This document shows, piece by piece, positions 23,291 to 34,658 of a DNA stretch of 64,000 nt. Made by a program: the position numbers and the translations under genes. The notes under the pieces were generated by a model that made no database searches, was not told where the DNA came from, and worked only from the letters and a program-made list of their open reading frames with translations. Source of the stretch: Azadirachta indica (lineage: Eukaryota > Streptophyta > Magnoliopsida > Sapindales > Meliaceae); NCBI GenBank assembly GCA_022749755.1, contig CM040446.1, positions 523,339-587,338 of the forward strand, in the 5' to 3' direction. Position 1 is the first letter of the stretch. Every line of letters starts with the position of its first letter.

Positions 23291-24080
23291 TTGTTGCAAT
23301 TTCAGCCCTCAACCTTTTCATTTGTTCCTTTTAGCGGCTCACCATCTTTTTATTCATTATGGAAAACGAGGAATAAACTTCAATTTGAGGATGTCTCCCC
23401 TTCTCTTAACTCAATACAGGTTAAGGTTGTACCACATATCAGATACTATGCAAAGCTATGTCTAAGATTTGTTCATTTTGGGTATCTCGGCAAGGCTTCG
23501 AAGGTTCATATTTTGATTTCGATCCCCCCGGCTATCTTATGGATTAAGGCCAATTATAATGGTCTAGCGAAAGGCAATCTTGGTCCGGTAGCTTACGCAG
23601 GAGTGTTCAGGGATCATTCTTAGAATTTCTTAGGCGGTTTCAAGTTTTTTTTGGTCACTCTACTGCTTTCTTTGTAGAGTTAATGTCAGTCATTTTGGCA
23701 TAATCTTTCTCTTGAGTCTGATTCTATGCTTGTGATTCAACACTTGATGGATCACTCTTTAGCTCCTCCTGGTTCACTTGCAAATCGATGGTTGAATAAT
23801 AAGCATCTCCTTAGCAAATTGAATTTTCGTTTTAGCCATACCTATAGGAAAACAACAGTGTTGCAGATTCCATGGCACATTTAGGGTTAGTTGCCCCTCT
23901 CTCCGTTGGTGGGACTCTCCTCCGTTGCTTTCGCTGTGGAGCTTTGTTATTACCTAGAGGCAATTACGTAATCTTTCCATTCTTGGTTAGTTCGAGCCTT
24001 TTTGTGCTTCACTGTAATTAATACTCTCTTTTTTATTATCTAATAACATTGCTCTGAGCTGTGGCTTAGGGTGTTTTAAA
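23291..24080 (+). mobile_element. LINE remnant: RNase H domain and 3' end
   Basis: The first frame (23291-23623) contains WKTRNKLQFED and WIKANYNGLAKGNLGPVAY, the start of a plant LINE RNase H domain; the catalytic Asp of the TDG motif has become Asn. After a stop and frame changes come VELMSVILA, LESDSMLVIQH and RWLNNKHLLSKLNF. The 3' tail runs to about 24080 and then into the 3' flank of prolamin-like copy 3. Several stops make it non-functional. Copy 1 shares the last part (7325-7680). Confidence 0.8.
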
Positions 24081-24664
24081 AAGGAAAAATTAAACTCTCC
24101 ATATATTCTTAATATAAAGGCTAATAAAAGATGTAAAAGCCATATAATTCTAAGAGGCTGCTGATTCTTCTCATATATGTGTGTGTATATATATATACAT
24201 ATTATATTATTTTGTAATATCATTAAAAACTAAATACTAAAGGAAATGAAACTGAGATAATTTTTGAAATATATTCTTGTAATATTTGATTGACTATGAT
24301 AAATTATGACTAATTTAATTGACTTTTATTGTACCTCCCATAAAGTTTGAGAAGATTTTACCTCAAATATTTTTAAAAATGGTGAAAATATATTTGATAT
24401 AATGTATGAGAATAGTAAAAAATATATATGTTTTTTTAAAAATAGTTTTTTATTTAAATTATTAATAATAAATAATGGTGAACAAAATTAATGATAAAGT
24501 AAGTTCTTGTACATAACCGAACATATTTATTATGAAGAATCAGATCATACTCCTAAATTACTAATCCATTCTAATTCTATAAGAATTAATAAAGCCTAAA
24601 AACAAAACTAACAAAGATAGAATTGATGTGCTCTAGTTAGGCCTTGGATGGAATTGGAGCTTGT
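24081..24664. other. 3' flank of prolamin-like copy 3
   Basis: Nearly identical to 7681-8248 and without a gene. It includes a short (TG/TA)n stretch near 24176-24200. Confidence 0.6.
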
Positions 24665-25279
24665 TCAAACTGCCTTGGGTGCCGGTGTATCTTCGACAAC
24701 CTTAGCACAGGTGGTTTTCAACAATGGAGGGAAGAGGGGATTAAATGGGAACATCTTGGGCCAACACTTGTCATTGATTTCAGTGAAAACCTTGCAGCAA
24801 GCAGGGCCAATACCACTGAAAATTTGCCCACTGGTGAGTGCTTTATAAATCTCTAAAGCACACCCTTCTGTTTTTCTAATAGGTTTCCAGCATTCTGTAA
24901 TCTCAGTCTCATTTAACAGTGCTGCTTGAGTTGAGGGTGCAGCACAGAAATTCTTCAGCAGTGGAGGGAAAAATGGATTTAATGGGAACATCTTAGGCCA
25001 GCAACTGTCATTGACTTGATTAATGGCGCTGCAACAGACGGGACCAATTTTTCCAATTTGGCCGTGGGAAAGTGACTCGTTAATCTCTCTGAAGCAACCT
25101 GGAATGCTTCTAAGGGATTCCCAGCATTCATCAGCGCCTTCTATATGTGGTAATAAGCCTGGAATTTGGATGAATGGTGGTGCTGGCTTGAACTGCGCTA
25201 GTCCAGTTGAGACCAATATTGCTATACTAACCACAACCAACATCATAGAACCTGTATTTGGTGATAATATTTTCGCCAT
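24665..25279 (-). CDS. Secreted two-domain prolamin-like (ECA1-family) protein, copy 3
   Basis: 204 residues, differing from copy 1 at only a few positions: MAKIL at the start, VVVSIAILVS in the signal peptide, and Thr for Pro in the linker APSTQAALL. All twelve domain cysteines, the CWPKMFP motifs, FPPLLK motifs and three N-glycosylation sequons are kept. The signal peptide has lost the Cys present in copy 1. The start codon is supported by the signal peptide and by the TATA box 83 bp upstream. The gene lies between a LINE remnant (3' side) and a 3.6 kb upstream block. It is expected to enter the secretory pathway. A reproductive role is inferred from the family, not seen here. Confidence 0.9.
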   Translation of the reverse strand: MAKILSPNTGSMMLVVVSIAILVSTGLAQFKPAPPFIQIPGLLPHIEGADECWESLRSIPGCFREINESLSHGQIGKIGPVCCSAINQVNDSCWPKMFPLNPFFPPLLKNFCAAPSTQAALLNETEITECWKPIRKTEGCALEIYKALTSGQIFSGIGPACCKVFTEINDKCWPKMFPFNPLFPPLLKTTCAKVVEDTPAPKAV

Positions 25280-28200
25280 CGGAAATCTATTTTGCTGTAA
25301 GTATTGTATGAACTAGAGGGATGTGTTTAATTTGTGATTCTGAAGATGAAATTTGTTTGGAATTTATAGAACGTCAGACGGAGTTACTTGTCTTGAAATA
25401 TTTATTATAATAAATTAAGGCCGTAGCACTTCTAAGAACATTATTTTGTTTTAAAATCTCTTCTATTAAATCGTTAAAATGGCATCTCTTGCAATAAAGT
25501 AAAAAATATTAATGAATAGGTTTTGTTTTCCTTCATTTTGTGTCAGAAGGCTGGACTGTTCTTCAAAGATGAATTAATAAATAAATGTTGACCCCCTTTT
25601 TTGCAGCATGCAACTCAAAACTTTATTTTTTTGTCTTTTCAGTATAAGAATATATACAATTAGATTTCAAACAGGGTTTCGTGAAACAACATGAAGTTCA
25701 GCTCAGCTTAATATAATGTCTATTAATTTTTAACTAATTCACTATTTCTTTAATATCTACTAAATTTGAAGAGGAATGGATTATGAAATATCTCTGCACA
25801 TTAGTTTAAAATTGATGTTTGTTGTTTTGAAGTTGTAATTGTTTCAAAAAAAAAAACAACTATAAGTAATAAAAGTGAGCAAACTTTATTAAAAGTTTGC
25901 GCTAACGAACGCCTTTTTAACTTTTTTTAAACTTAAATAAGATTCAACAACAAACATATCCTACCATAAGTAATAAATTGGTATATTTAATTCCAAAATA
26001 TTATTTTAAGCAAACAATTAAATATTTAAGGCATGAAAGGAATAACATATAACAGAATAATAAACATTATACCAATTTGCAATCAAGAAAGTACGTATCT
26101 TTAAACTTTGTTGGTAGCTATTTTCCCTATCTAATGTATGAATAGGTCTGCAAATTAACATTTGAATATTTAAATATTTATTGGTTTGTAGTTTAGATGG
26201 TATGAGATATGTTGAAGGCTCTTAAATCGTCTTTAATTTGAGAAATAATAAGAGCAAAAATTTGTTGTTTCGCAAGGTATGTTTCTTGTCCATCTAATCC
26301 CTTAAAAAATCCTTAAGTATTTAATTTGGCAATTCAGTTTTCTAATCTTTTAAGTTACGAGAATTGATGATGTGAATATATGTTTGAATAACGCTTAAAG
26401 TTCAACCTTAATAATTTTTGTTTGTTTCGAGAGCATGGAAATTCATGTAATGTTCCCAGCATTAGAAAGAGTTTTTCTTAATTAACGTGTATAACTTCAC
26501 ATAAAACCTAACTCCAAATTTTCAATGTTGACTTCTATATTACATTTAAGGAAAAGAATTAATATAATAAAGGAACGTTTCTAGTCATTTAAAATGGCAA
26601 AATATTTTAAAATTTATATACCACTAAAGTAATATAATAAATTGCCTCCAACTGAAATTTAATTTTAAAATAAATTAATTAGATTTATGCGACAAAGACT
26701 ACTAGTAAACATCATTAATTAGATTCACGTGAGAAATTATTATGTATATTAATTAGATTAATTACTGAAATCTTTTCATATGGTCTACAAAAAATTGTCA
26801 TTCAAATTCTAGGAACATTAGAACCGGGACGAATGTGATTAATTTATTTTCTCCCATCAACTAAACAGAAGTCTAACTAGCGAGAATACAACAATATAAT
26901 TAACCCAAATATATACGCAGTGCAACCCAAGGTCGACTTTCGTTCGCAGTGGGTATAGAGAAGCCAATAAGCAGCTTATTTTAGAATTTTTAATTAAATT
27001 TTTATTTGGTAATTAAGAAAAATATAAGCTGGTTTGTTCATAATCTGCTTCGACCTTATGGCAGATTTTATGAGTAAAGAAAGGGCTACTTGTAAATAGT
27101 TTCTTATTATAATTATCTACGATTGCATTGTAAAATTTCTATTATAACGTCTTTGTTTAAAAAAAAAAAAAAATTAATTATATCTTTATTTTTATAAATT
27201 CTAATTCTATTGTAAACATGCTTATAATTTATTTTGTTAATTGCATATATAGCTCGTCAAATTCGTCATGAACTAATTTATCTTGATATGGCTTATTGTG
27301 GCTACTTTCATTTTTATAATAATTGAAGCAAGTGTAAGTGTCATTTCTATTGATGCAATTTTTGCTCAATTTAATGAAGTAGATGCTCTGTTTACATGTT
27401 AAATTTCAAGTACTATATGGTCCCACTTTTTCTTATAAAACAAAATGTGGTCAAGGACACCAAATTATTTTTCTATATAAGCCCTCCGAGATTAAGTCAG
27501 TTACCAAAAAACATAATTAAAGAGAGACTCTGAGTTTAGAGAAAATTTTTTTCTAATGTCTTTGAGTTTTTCCTTATCTTTAAAGTAAAAAATTTAAGCT
27601 TTTATATTGGTTCATTGATCTGACAAAGGTTTTAAAATTTTTTCCAACAAGTGTCAAATACATAGATGTCACGTAACATTCCTCGTAACGTCTTATAATT
27701 TTGTCACATGTACTTTTAATTATTTTTTTATAAACTTCGATTTTGAAGTTTCTTTATTAAGGGTTAAAACATCTATGCTTTTTAGTTACGGGCTCAAGCC
27801 CATTAATCAATAATTTTGGGTATAACAATTCTCATCAAAGAAAAAGAGTTAAAACTGCGTATAAGAGACTTCGGGTTAATTAATCAAGATTAATTATGAA
27901 ATTAAAGCATATATGATTATGTGGACAATTTATAAACAACGTGCTTCAGAGTACCATCCCAAATCAAAGATGCGACCTAGATTTGCTGTGAAGAATACCA
28001 AGCAAAATTTGTTTCTCTTCAAAATTAATCCATCTGCGGTAATTTGATGATATATCAAAATTCATTATAAAATATTTTACATAAAAGTATGTCTGAACAC
28101 TTTTCATATATAAACTCCATAACATGCACCAAATTAATTAATCATTATCTGTTATAATTATCGATTGATGATTCTGACCAGATTTATTTTGATCATGATA

Positions 28201-28885
28201 AAATTTAATGAAAAGTTTTATTACTTTATTAAAACAGAATAATCACGTATTTTTTCTAACGCTTTGATTATTTTTTGAGCATAGTAATCCCTAATTAGTT
28301 TACAAGCCACGACAATCCTAAATTTAGGCTAAGAATAAAATTTTATTAATTTAATTCATCCCCAACCTTTAGCTATATTTGGGTTTTCGTTGACTCATTT
28401 GACATTTGTGTCTCAAATACACCTAATATTCAATATTTGTTTCACATAATTCCTTTGTTTCAGCCAATGTCATTTTACTCCGTACCATTTCAATTGCTTC
28501 ATTTAAATTGTATCAATGTAATAGCTAGACTAAAAATGGTAGAATTCCTTGGACCTCCTATGATATGAGATAATTAGCTGATACCCTATAAAGTTTTAAA
28601 ATTGTCTCAATACATCCTTAATATTAATTAAAATCAGTTTTTTTTGAGAGGTAAGACTAGACTTTGAAATGATAAAAATTAAAGTAAGACTTGACAAGAT
28701 GCAAAATTTGTTCTGATTTATCTAAATCGACACATATAATTTTACAATAAATTTAATATTTTATATTATTTTATTTTAAATAATTGTAAATTATTTTTGC
28801 CAACTTATCCCCACCGTTTTACTCAAAATACACAACCTATAAACTCTAATATCCTTGTTCAAATCCACTTTCAATTGAATCAAAA
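25280..28885. repeat. Upstream homology block of copy 3
   Basis: Collinear with the upstream blocks of copies 1, 2, 4 and 6 up to the shared phrase AAAAATGCATTCA, where it is joined to copia reverse transcriptase at about 28886-28895 instead of continuing ATCCACCAAATT. No gene seen. Confidence 0.88.
25362..25368 (-). promoter_or_regulatory. TATA box of prolamin-like copy 3
   Basis: TATAAAT on the minus strand, preceded by TGACG as in copies 4 and 6, about 83 bp before the ATG. Confidence 0.65.
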
Positions 28886-29781
28886 ATGCATTCACTTCAG
28901 CAGCATTTTGAGATAAAGGATTTTGACCATTTTAATTACTTTCTTGGTTTTGAGGTACTTTCTGACTCTGATGACTATTATCTTTCTCAGGCCAAGTATG
29001 CATTAGATCTCCTTGCTCAAACTGGGTTGACCAATAATAAAATTGCTTCTACTCCTTTAAAGCCTAATGCCAAACTCACGCCTCTTGATGAGGTTCCACT
29101 TAAAGATGCCACCTTTTATCGACAGTTGGTTGGTAGTTTAATTTATCTCACAGTTACTTGACTTGACATATCTCGTGCTGTTCATATTATAAGTTAGTAC
29201 ATTTCAGGTCCTCGCTCCCTTCATTATGCAGTTGTTCTTCATATTCATTGCTATATTAAGAGCACTTTATTCATGGGCTTCACTTCTTTGCCCATTCATC
29301 TCTACAGTTATGTACCTTTTCTAATGTAGATTGGACTAGTGATCCTACTGACCGACACTCTATCACTGATATTTATATTTTCCTAAGTGACTCTCTTATT
29401 TCTTGGTGTTGTCAAAAGCTTGCAAGATCTAGCACAAAAACAGAATACCGTGCTCTTATAGATACTACTCAGGAGATTACTTGGCTTAGTTGGTTTTTCA
29501 GTGATATAAGTGTTCATCATTCTGGTCCTACTTCTCTAGTCTGTGACAATAGTAGTGTTATTCAGATTGCTCACAATAATGTCTTCCATGAGCACACCCA
29601 ACATATTAAAGTTGACTGTCATTTCATTCGTCAACATATCACTCAAGGCACCATTACCCTCTGTTCAATCCTTTCTTTGGACCAATTAGTGGATATGTTC
29701 ACCAAAAGTTATTATCCTAAGCGTTTTCGTGATCTGGTGTCCAAACTCAAAATAATTTCTACTAAACCATCTTTATTTTGA
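28886..29781 (+). pseudogene. Copia reverse transcriptase C-terminus and RNase H
   Basis: The first frame (28886-29161) reads LQQHFEIKDFDHFNYFLGFEV, the segment after the YVDD motif, then YLSQAKYALDLL and RQLVGSLIYLT. A stop (TGA at 29160) breaks it. The RNase H part follows: SWCCQKLARSSTKTEYRAL with catalytic Glu, LVCDNSSVIQIAHN with catalytic Asp, HIKVDCHFIRQHI, and a C-terminus ending KPSLF just before the polypurine tract. An extra base near 29262 (TTAAGAGCAC) closes a frame that stays open in the inverted copy. Confidence 0.88.
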
Positions 29782-29788
29782 GTGGGGC

Positions 29789-30028
29789 TATTAATGATAA
29801 TTGATTAATGAAATCAAGATGATTTTTTTTCTTGATTTTGTTAGTTAATATTATTAACAACTTTTCCTTATTTACTATGATTCCTTCTCCTTTTATTACT
29901 TTGATTTCTTTCCATAAATATCGTACATAATTACATATTATTTGTTTCCTTATATATTGTTTTGTAAAGCCTATATAAAGGCTACTATTGTACTAAACAT
30001 ATTCAAGAAATAAGGATCGATCTCTTCA
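29789..30028 (+). repeat. 3' LTR of copia element, 240 bp family
   Basis: 240 bp from TATTAATGATAATTG to ATCTCTTCA, following polypurine tract GAGTGGGG. The second base is A where other copies have G. The CAAT that follows equals the CAAT preceding the 5' LTR at 6024. Confidence 0.88.
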
Positions 30029-30241
30029 CAATAATGATGACAAAGTTATAGCAACTTTAAATATATTTATTATCAGGAATGAAATCACGATTCTACATTA
30101 CTACTAGGAAGTAAAAACCATCTTCCTAAACGAATAAAAAATCGTAATAATAATAATGACAATTCCTTAACCCATTCTAATTCTATAAGAATTATAAAAA
30201 TAAAATGTGTTCTAGCTAATAAGATTCGAGTTAGTCCTTGT

Positions 30242-30895
30242 TCAAACTGCCTTGGGTGCTGGTGTAGACTCGACAACCTTAGCACAAGTGCTTTTCAACA
30301 ATGGAGGGAAGAAGGGATTAAATGGGAACATCTTGGGCCAACACTTATCATTGATATCAGTGACAACCTTGCAGCAAGCAGGGCCAATACCACTGAAAAT
30401 TTGGCCACAGGTGAGTGCTTTATAAATCTCTAAAGCACACCCTTCTGTGTTTGTAATAGATTTCCAGCATTCTGTAATCTCAGTCTCATTTAACAGTAAT
30501 GGCCAGGGCACCTTGGCGGGGGCATTTGTTCCAGCTGCTGCTTGAGGTGAAGGTGCAGCACAGAAATTCTTCAGCAGTGGAGGAAAAAAAGGATTTAATG
30601 GGAACATCTTAGGCCAGCAACTGTCATTGACTTGATTAATGGCGCTGCAACAGACGGGACCAATCTTTCCAATTTGGCCACGGGAAAGTGACTCGTTAAT
30701 CTCCCTGAAGCAACCTGGAATGCTTCTAAGGGATTCCCAGCATTTATCAGCGCCTTCTATATGTGGCAATAAGCCTGGAATTTGGATGAATGGTGGTGCT
30801 GGCTTGAACTGGGCTAGTCCAGTTGAGACCAATATTGCTATACAAGCCACAACCAACATCATAGAACCTGTATTTGATGATGATATTTTCGCCAT
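30242..30895 (-). CDS. Secreted two-domain prolamin-like (ECA1-family) protein, copy 4 (long linker)
   Basis: 217 residues. Signal peptide at 1-28 (MMLVVACIAILVSTGLA). Domain 1 has cysteines 52, 62, 82, 83, 93 and 112. A linker carrying AAGTNAPAKVPWP is 13 residues longer than in copies 1 and 3. Domain 2 has cysteines 143, 153, 174, 175, 185 and 204. A seventh cysteine in domain 2, at position 163 (LTCGQ, where copies 1, 3 and 5 have Ser), is shared only with copy 6 and could form an intermolecular disulfide. The protein differs from copy 6 at one residue (SRG against SHG near position 72). Neighbours are the copia 3' half (3' side) and a 3.66 kb upstream block that ends at the assembly gap. 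Secretion is well supported; a gamete-signalling role is an inference from the family. Confidence 0.9.
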   Translation of the reverse strand: MAKISSSNTGSMMLVVACIAILVSTGLAQFKPAPPFIQIPGLLPHIEGADKCWESLRSIPGCFREINESLSRGQIGKIGPVCCSAINQVNDSCWPKMFPLNPFFPPLLKNFCAAPSPQAAAGTNAPAKVPWPLLLNETEITECWKSITNTEGCALEIYKALTCGQIFSGIGPACCKVVTDINDKCWPKMFPFNPFFPPLLKSTCAKVVESTPAPKAV

Positions 30896-33800
30896 CAGAA
30901 AACTATTTTGCTGTAAGTATTCTATGAACCGGAGGGATGTGTTTAATTTGTGATTCTGAAGATGAAATTTGTTTGGAATTTATAGAACGTCAGACGGAGT
31001 TACTTGTCTTGAAATATTTATTATAATAAATTAAGGCCGTAGCAGTTCTAATAACATTATTTTGTTTTCAAAATCTCTTGTATTAAATCGTTAAAATGGC
31101 ATCTCTTGCAATAAAGCAATAAATATTCATGAATAGGTTCTGTTTTCCTTCATTTTGTGTCGAAAGGATGGACTGGTCTTTAAAGATGAATTAATAAATA
31201 AATGTTGACCCCTTTTTTGCAGCATGCAACTCAAAACTTTATTTTTTTGTCTTTTTAGTATAAGAATATATACAATTAGATTTCAAACAGGGTTTTGCGA
31301 AACAACACGTAGTTCAGCTCAGTTTAATATAATGTCTATTAATTTTTAACTAATTCACTATTTCTTTAATATCTACTAAATTTGAAGAGGAATGGATTAT
31401 GAAATATCTCTGCACATTAGTTTAAAATTGATGTTTGTAGTTTTGAAGTTGTAATTGTTTCAAAATAAAAACAACAAATATTATTAGCAATAAAAGTGAG
31501 TAAACTTTATTAAAAGTTTGCATTAACGAACCCTTTTCTAACTTTAATTTTAAACTTAAATAAGATTCAACAATAAACATATCCTAACATAAGTAATAAA
31601 TTGATATATTTAATTTCAAAATGTTATTTGAAGCAAACAATTAAATATTTAAGGCATGAAAGGAATAACATATAACAGAATAATAAACATTATACCAGTT
31701 TGCAATCAAGAAAGTATGCATATTTAAACTTTGTTGGTAACTATTTTCCCTATTTAATGTATGAGTAGGTCTGCAAATTAACATTTGAATATTTAAATAT
31801 TATTTGGTTTGTAGTTTAGATGATATGAGATATGTTGAAGGCTCTTAAATAGTCTTTAATTTGAGAAATAATAAGAGCAAAAATTTGTTTTTTTTCGCAA
31901 GGTATGTTTCTCACCCATCTAATCCCTTAAAAATTCCTTAAGTATTTAATTTGGCAATTCAGTTTACTAATCTTTTAAGTTACGAGAATTGATGATGTGA
32001 ATACATGTTTAAATAACGCCTAAAGTCCAACCTTAATAATTTTTATTGTTTCGAGAGCATTCAAATTCATTTAATGTTTCCAGCATTAGAAACAGTTTTT
32101 CTTACTTAACGTGTATAACTTCACATAAAACCTAACTCCAAATTTTCAATGCTGACTTCTATATTATCTTTAAAGAAAAGAATTAATATAATAAAGGAAC
32201 GTTTGTAGTCATTTAAAATGGCAAAATATTTTAAAATTTATATACCACTAAAATAATATAATAAATTGCCTCCAACTTAAATTTAATTTTAAAATAAATT
32301 AATTAGACTTATGCGACAAAGACTACTAGTAAACATCATTAATTAGATTCACGTGAGAAATTATTATGTATTAATTAGATTAATTACTAAAATCTTTTCA
32401 TATGGTATACGAAAAATTGTCATTCAAATACTAGCAACATTAGAACCCGGAGAAATGTGATTAATTTATTTTCTCCCATCAATTGAACAAAAGTCTAACT
32501 AGCGAGAATACGATAATATAATTAACCCAAATATATATGCAGTGCAACCTAAGGACGACTTTCGTTCGCAGTGGCTATAGAAAAGCCAATAAGCAGCTTA
32601 TTTTAGAATTTTTAATTAAATTTGTAGTTGGTAATTAAGAAAAATATAAGCTGGTTGTTTCATAATCTGCTTCGACCTTATGGCAGATTTTATAAGTAAA
32701 GAAAGGGCTACTTGTAAATAATTTCTTATTATAATTATCCACGATTGCATTCTAAAATTTCTATTATAACGTTATTGTTTTAAAAAAAAAATTAATTATA
32801 TCTTATATCTTATAAATTCTAATTCTATTGGAAACATTCTTGTAATTTATTTTATTAATTGCATATATGGATCATCAAATTCGTCATCAACTAATTTATC
32901 TTGATATGGCTTATTGTGGCTACTTTCATTTATATAATAATTGAAGCAAGTGTAACTGTCATTTCTATTGATGCAATTTTTGCCCAATTTAATGACGTGA
33001 ATACTCTGTTTATATATTAAACTTTAAACGGTGATAGTCTCACTTTTTCTTGCAAAACAAAATGCGGTTAGGGACGCTAATTATTTTCCTATACACGCCC
33101 TTGGAGATCAAGTCAATTGCCAAAAAATATAATTAGAGAGAGACTCTGAGATCAAAGAGAGTTTTTTCTTGATGTTTTCAAGTTTTTCCTTACCTTCAAA
33201 GTAAAAATTTTAGCTTTTATATTCATTCATTGATTTGGTAAAGGTTATAAAATTTCTTTTGACAAGTGTCAAATATGTAAATAGCACATAACATTCCTCA
33301 CCATTTCTTATAATTTTGCCATATATATATTTTTAATTATTTTTCCATAAACTTGGATTTTCAATTTTCTTTATTAAGGGTTAAAACATCTATGCTTTTT
33401 AGTTACGGGCTCAAGCCCATTAATCAACAATTTTGGGTATAACAATTGTCATCAAAGAAAAAGAGTTTAAACTTGGGTTAATAGAGTTAAAACTGCGTAT
33501 AAGAGACTTTGGGTTAATAGAATCAAGACTATAGAATCAAGACTGATTATGAAATTAAAGTATATATGATTATGTGGACAATTTATAAACAACGTGCTTC
33601 GGAGTACCATCCCAAATCAAAGATGCGACCTAGATTTGCTTTGAAGAATACCAAGCAACATTTCTTTCTCTTCAAAATTAATCCATCTGCAGTAATTTGA
33701 TGATATATCAAAATTCATTATAAAATATTTTACATAAAAGTATGTCTGAACACCTTTTGTATATAGGCTCCATAACATGCACCAAATTAATTAATCAATA

Positions 33801-34558
33801 TCTGTTATGATTATCGATTGATGATTCTGACTAGATTTATTTTGATCATGATAAAATTTAATGAAAAGTTTTATTACTTTATTAAAATAGAATAATCACG
33901 TATTTTTTCTAACGCTTTGATTATTTTTTGAGCATAGTAAACCCTAATTAGTTTACAAGCCACGACAATCCTAAATTCGGGCTAAGAATAAAATTTTATT
34001 TAATTTAATTCATCCCCAACCTTTAGCTAAATTTGGGTTTTCGTTGACTCATTTGACATTTGTGTCTCAAATACACCTAATATTCACTATTTGTTTCACA
34101 TAATTCCTTTGTTTCAGCCAATGTCATTTTACTCCGTAACATTTCAATTACTTCATTTAAATTGTATCAATGTAATAGCTAGACTAAAAATGGTAGAATT
34201 TCTTGGACCTCCTATGATATGATATAATTAGCTGATACTCGATAAAGTTTTAAAATTGTCTCAATACATCCTTAATATTAATTAAAATCATTTTTTGAGA
34301 GGTAAGACTAGACTTTGAAATGATAAAAATTAAAGTAAGACTTGACAAGATGCAAAATTTGTTCTGATTTATCTAAATCGACACATATAATTTTACAATA
34401 AATTTAATATTTTATATTATTTTATTTTAAATAATTGTAAATTATTTTTGCCAACTCATCCCCACTGTTTTACTCAAAATACACAACTATAAACTCTAAT
34501 ATCCTCGTTCAAATCCACTTTCAATTGAATAAAAAATGCATTCAATCCACCAAATTAT
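30896..34558 (-). repeat. Upstream homology block of copy 4, arm of inverted duplication pair 3
   Basis: Matches 57340-60982 as a reverse complement with very few differences, for example a ~21 bp extra GTTTAAACTTGGGTTAATAGA here near 33466. Both copies share a 14 bp tandem doubling of ATAGAATCAAGACT. The block stops at the N run within CCACCAAATTAT, so the sequence expected next (CGGTACCATG..., as at 20320 and 57340) is missing. Confidence 0.92.
30978..30984 (-). promoter_or_regulatory. TATA box of prolamin-like copy 4
   Basis: TATAAAT on the minus strand in the conserved TGACGTTCTATAAATTCC context, about 83 bp before the ATG. Confidence 0.65.
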
Positions 34559-34658
34559 NNNNNNNNNNNNNNNNNNNNNNNNNNNNNNNNNNNNNNNNNN
34601 NNNNNNNNNNNNNNNNNNNNNNNNNNNNNNNNNNNNNNNNNNNNNNNNNNNNNNNNNN
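34559..34658. other. Assembly gap, 100 N
   Basis: Exactly 100 N, the conventional size for a gap of unknown length. Left sequence is a prolamin-gene upstream block; right sequence is copia reverse transcriptase on the minus strand. An open frame spanning the gap (34496-34864) is an artefact. Confidence 0.98.

Larger units (their letters stand above)
28886..30028 (+). mobile_element. Ty1/copia element, 3' half (RT end, RNase H, 3' LTR)
   Basis: Begins inside reverse transcriptase at the point where the 5' half at 34659 (minus) breaks off; both contain CACTTCAGCAGCATTTT. It ends with a 240 bp LTR and is followed by CAAT. Its near-identical inverted copy is 61850-62992. A polypurine tract, GAGTGGGG (about 29780-29787), precedes the LTR. 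Confidence 0.9.

Noticed and set aside
30085..30285. 66-codon frame with twin at 61593-61793
   Set aside because: It overlaps the 3' end of the prolamin-like gene in another frame and the flank; no start context or family.
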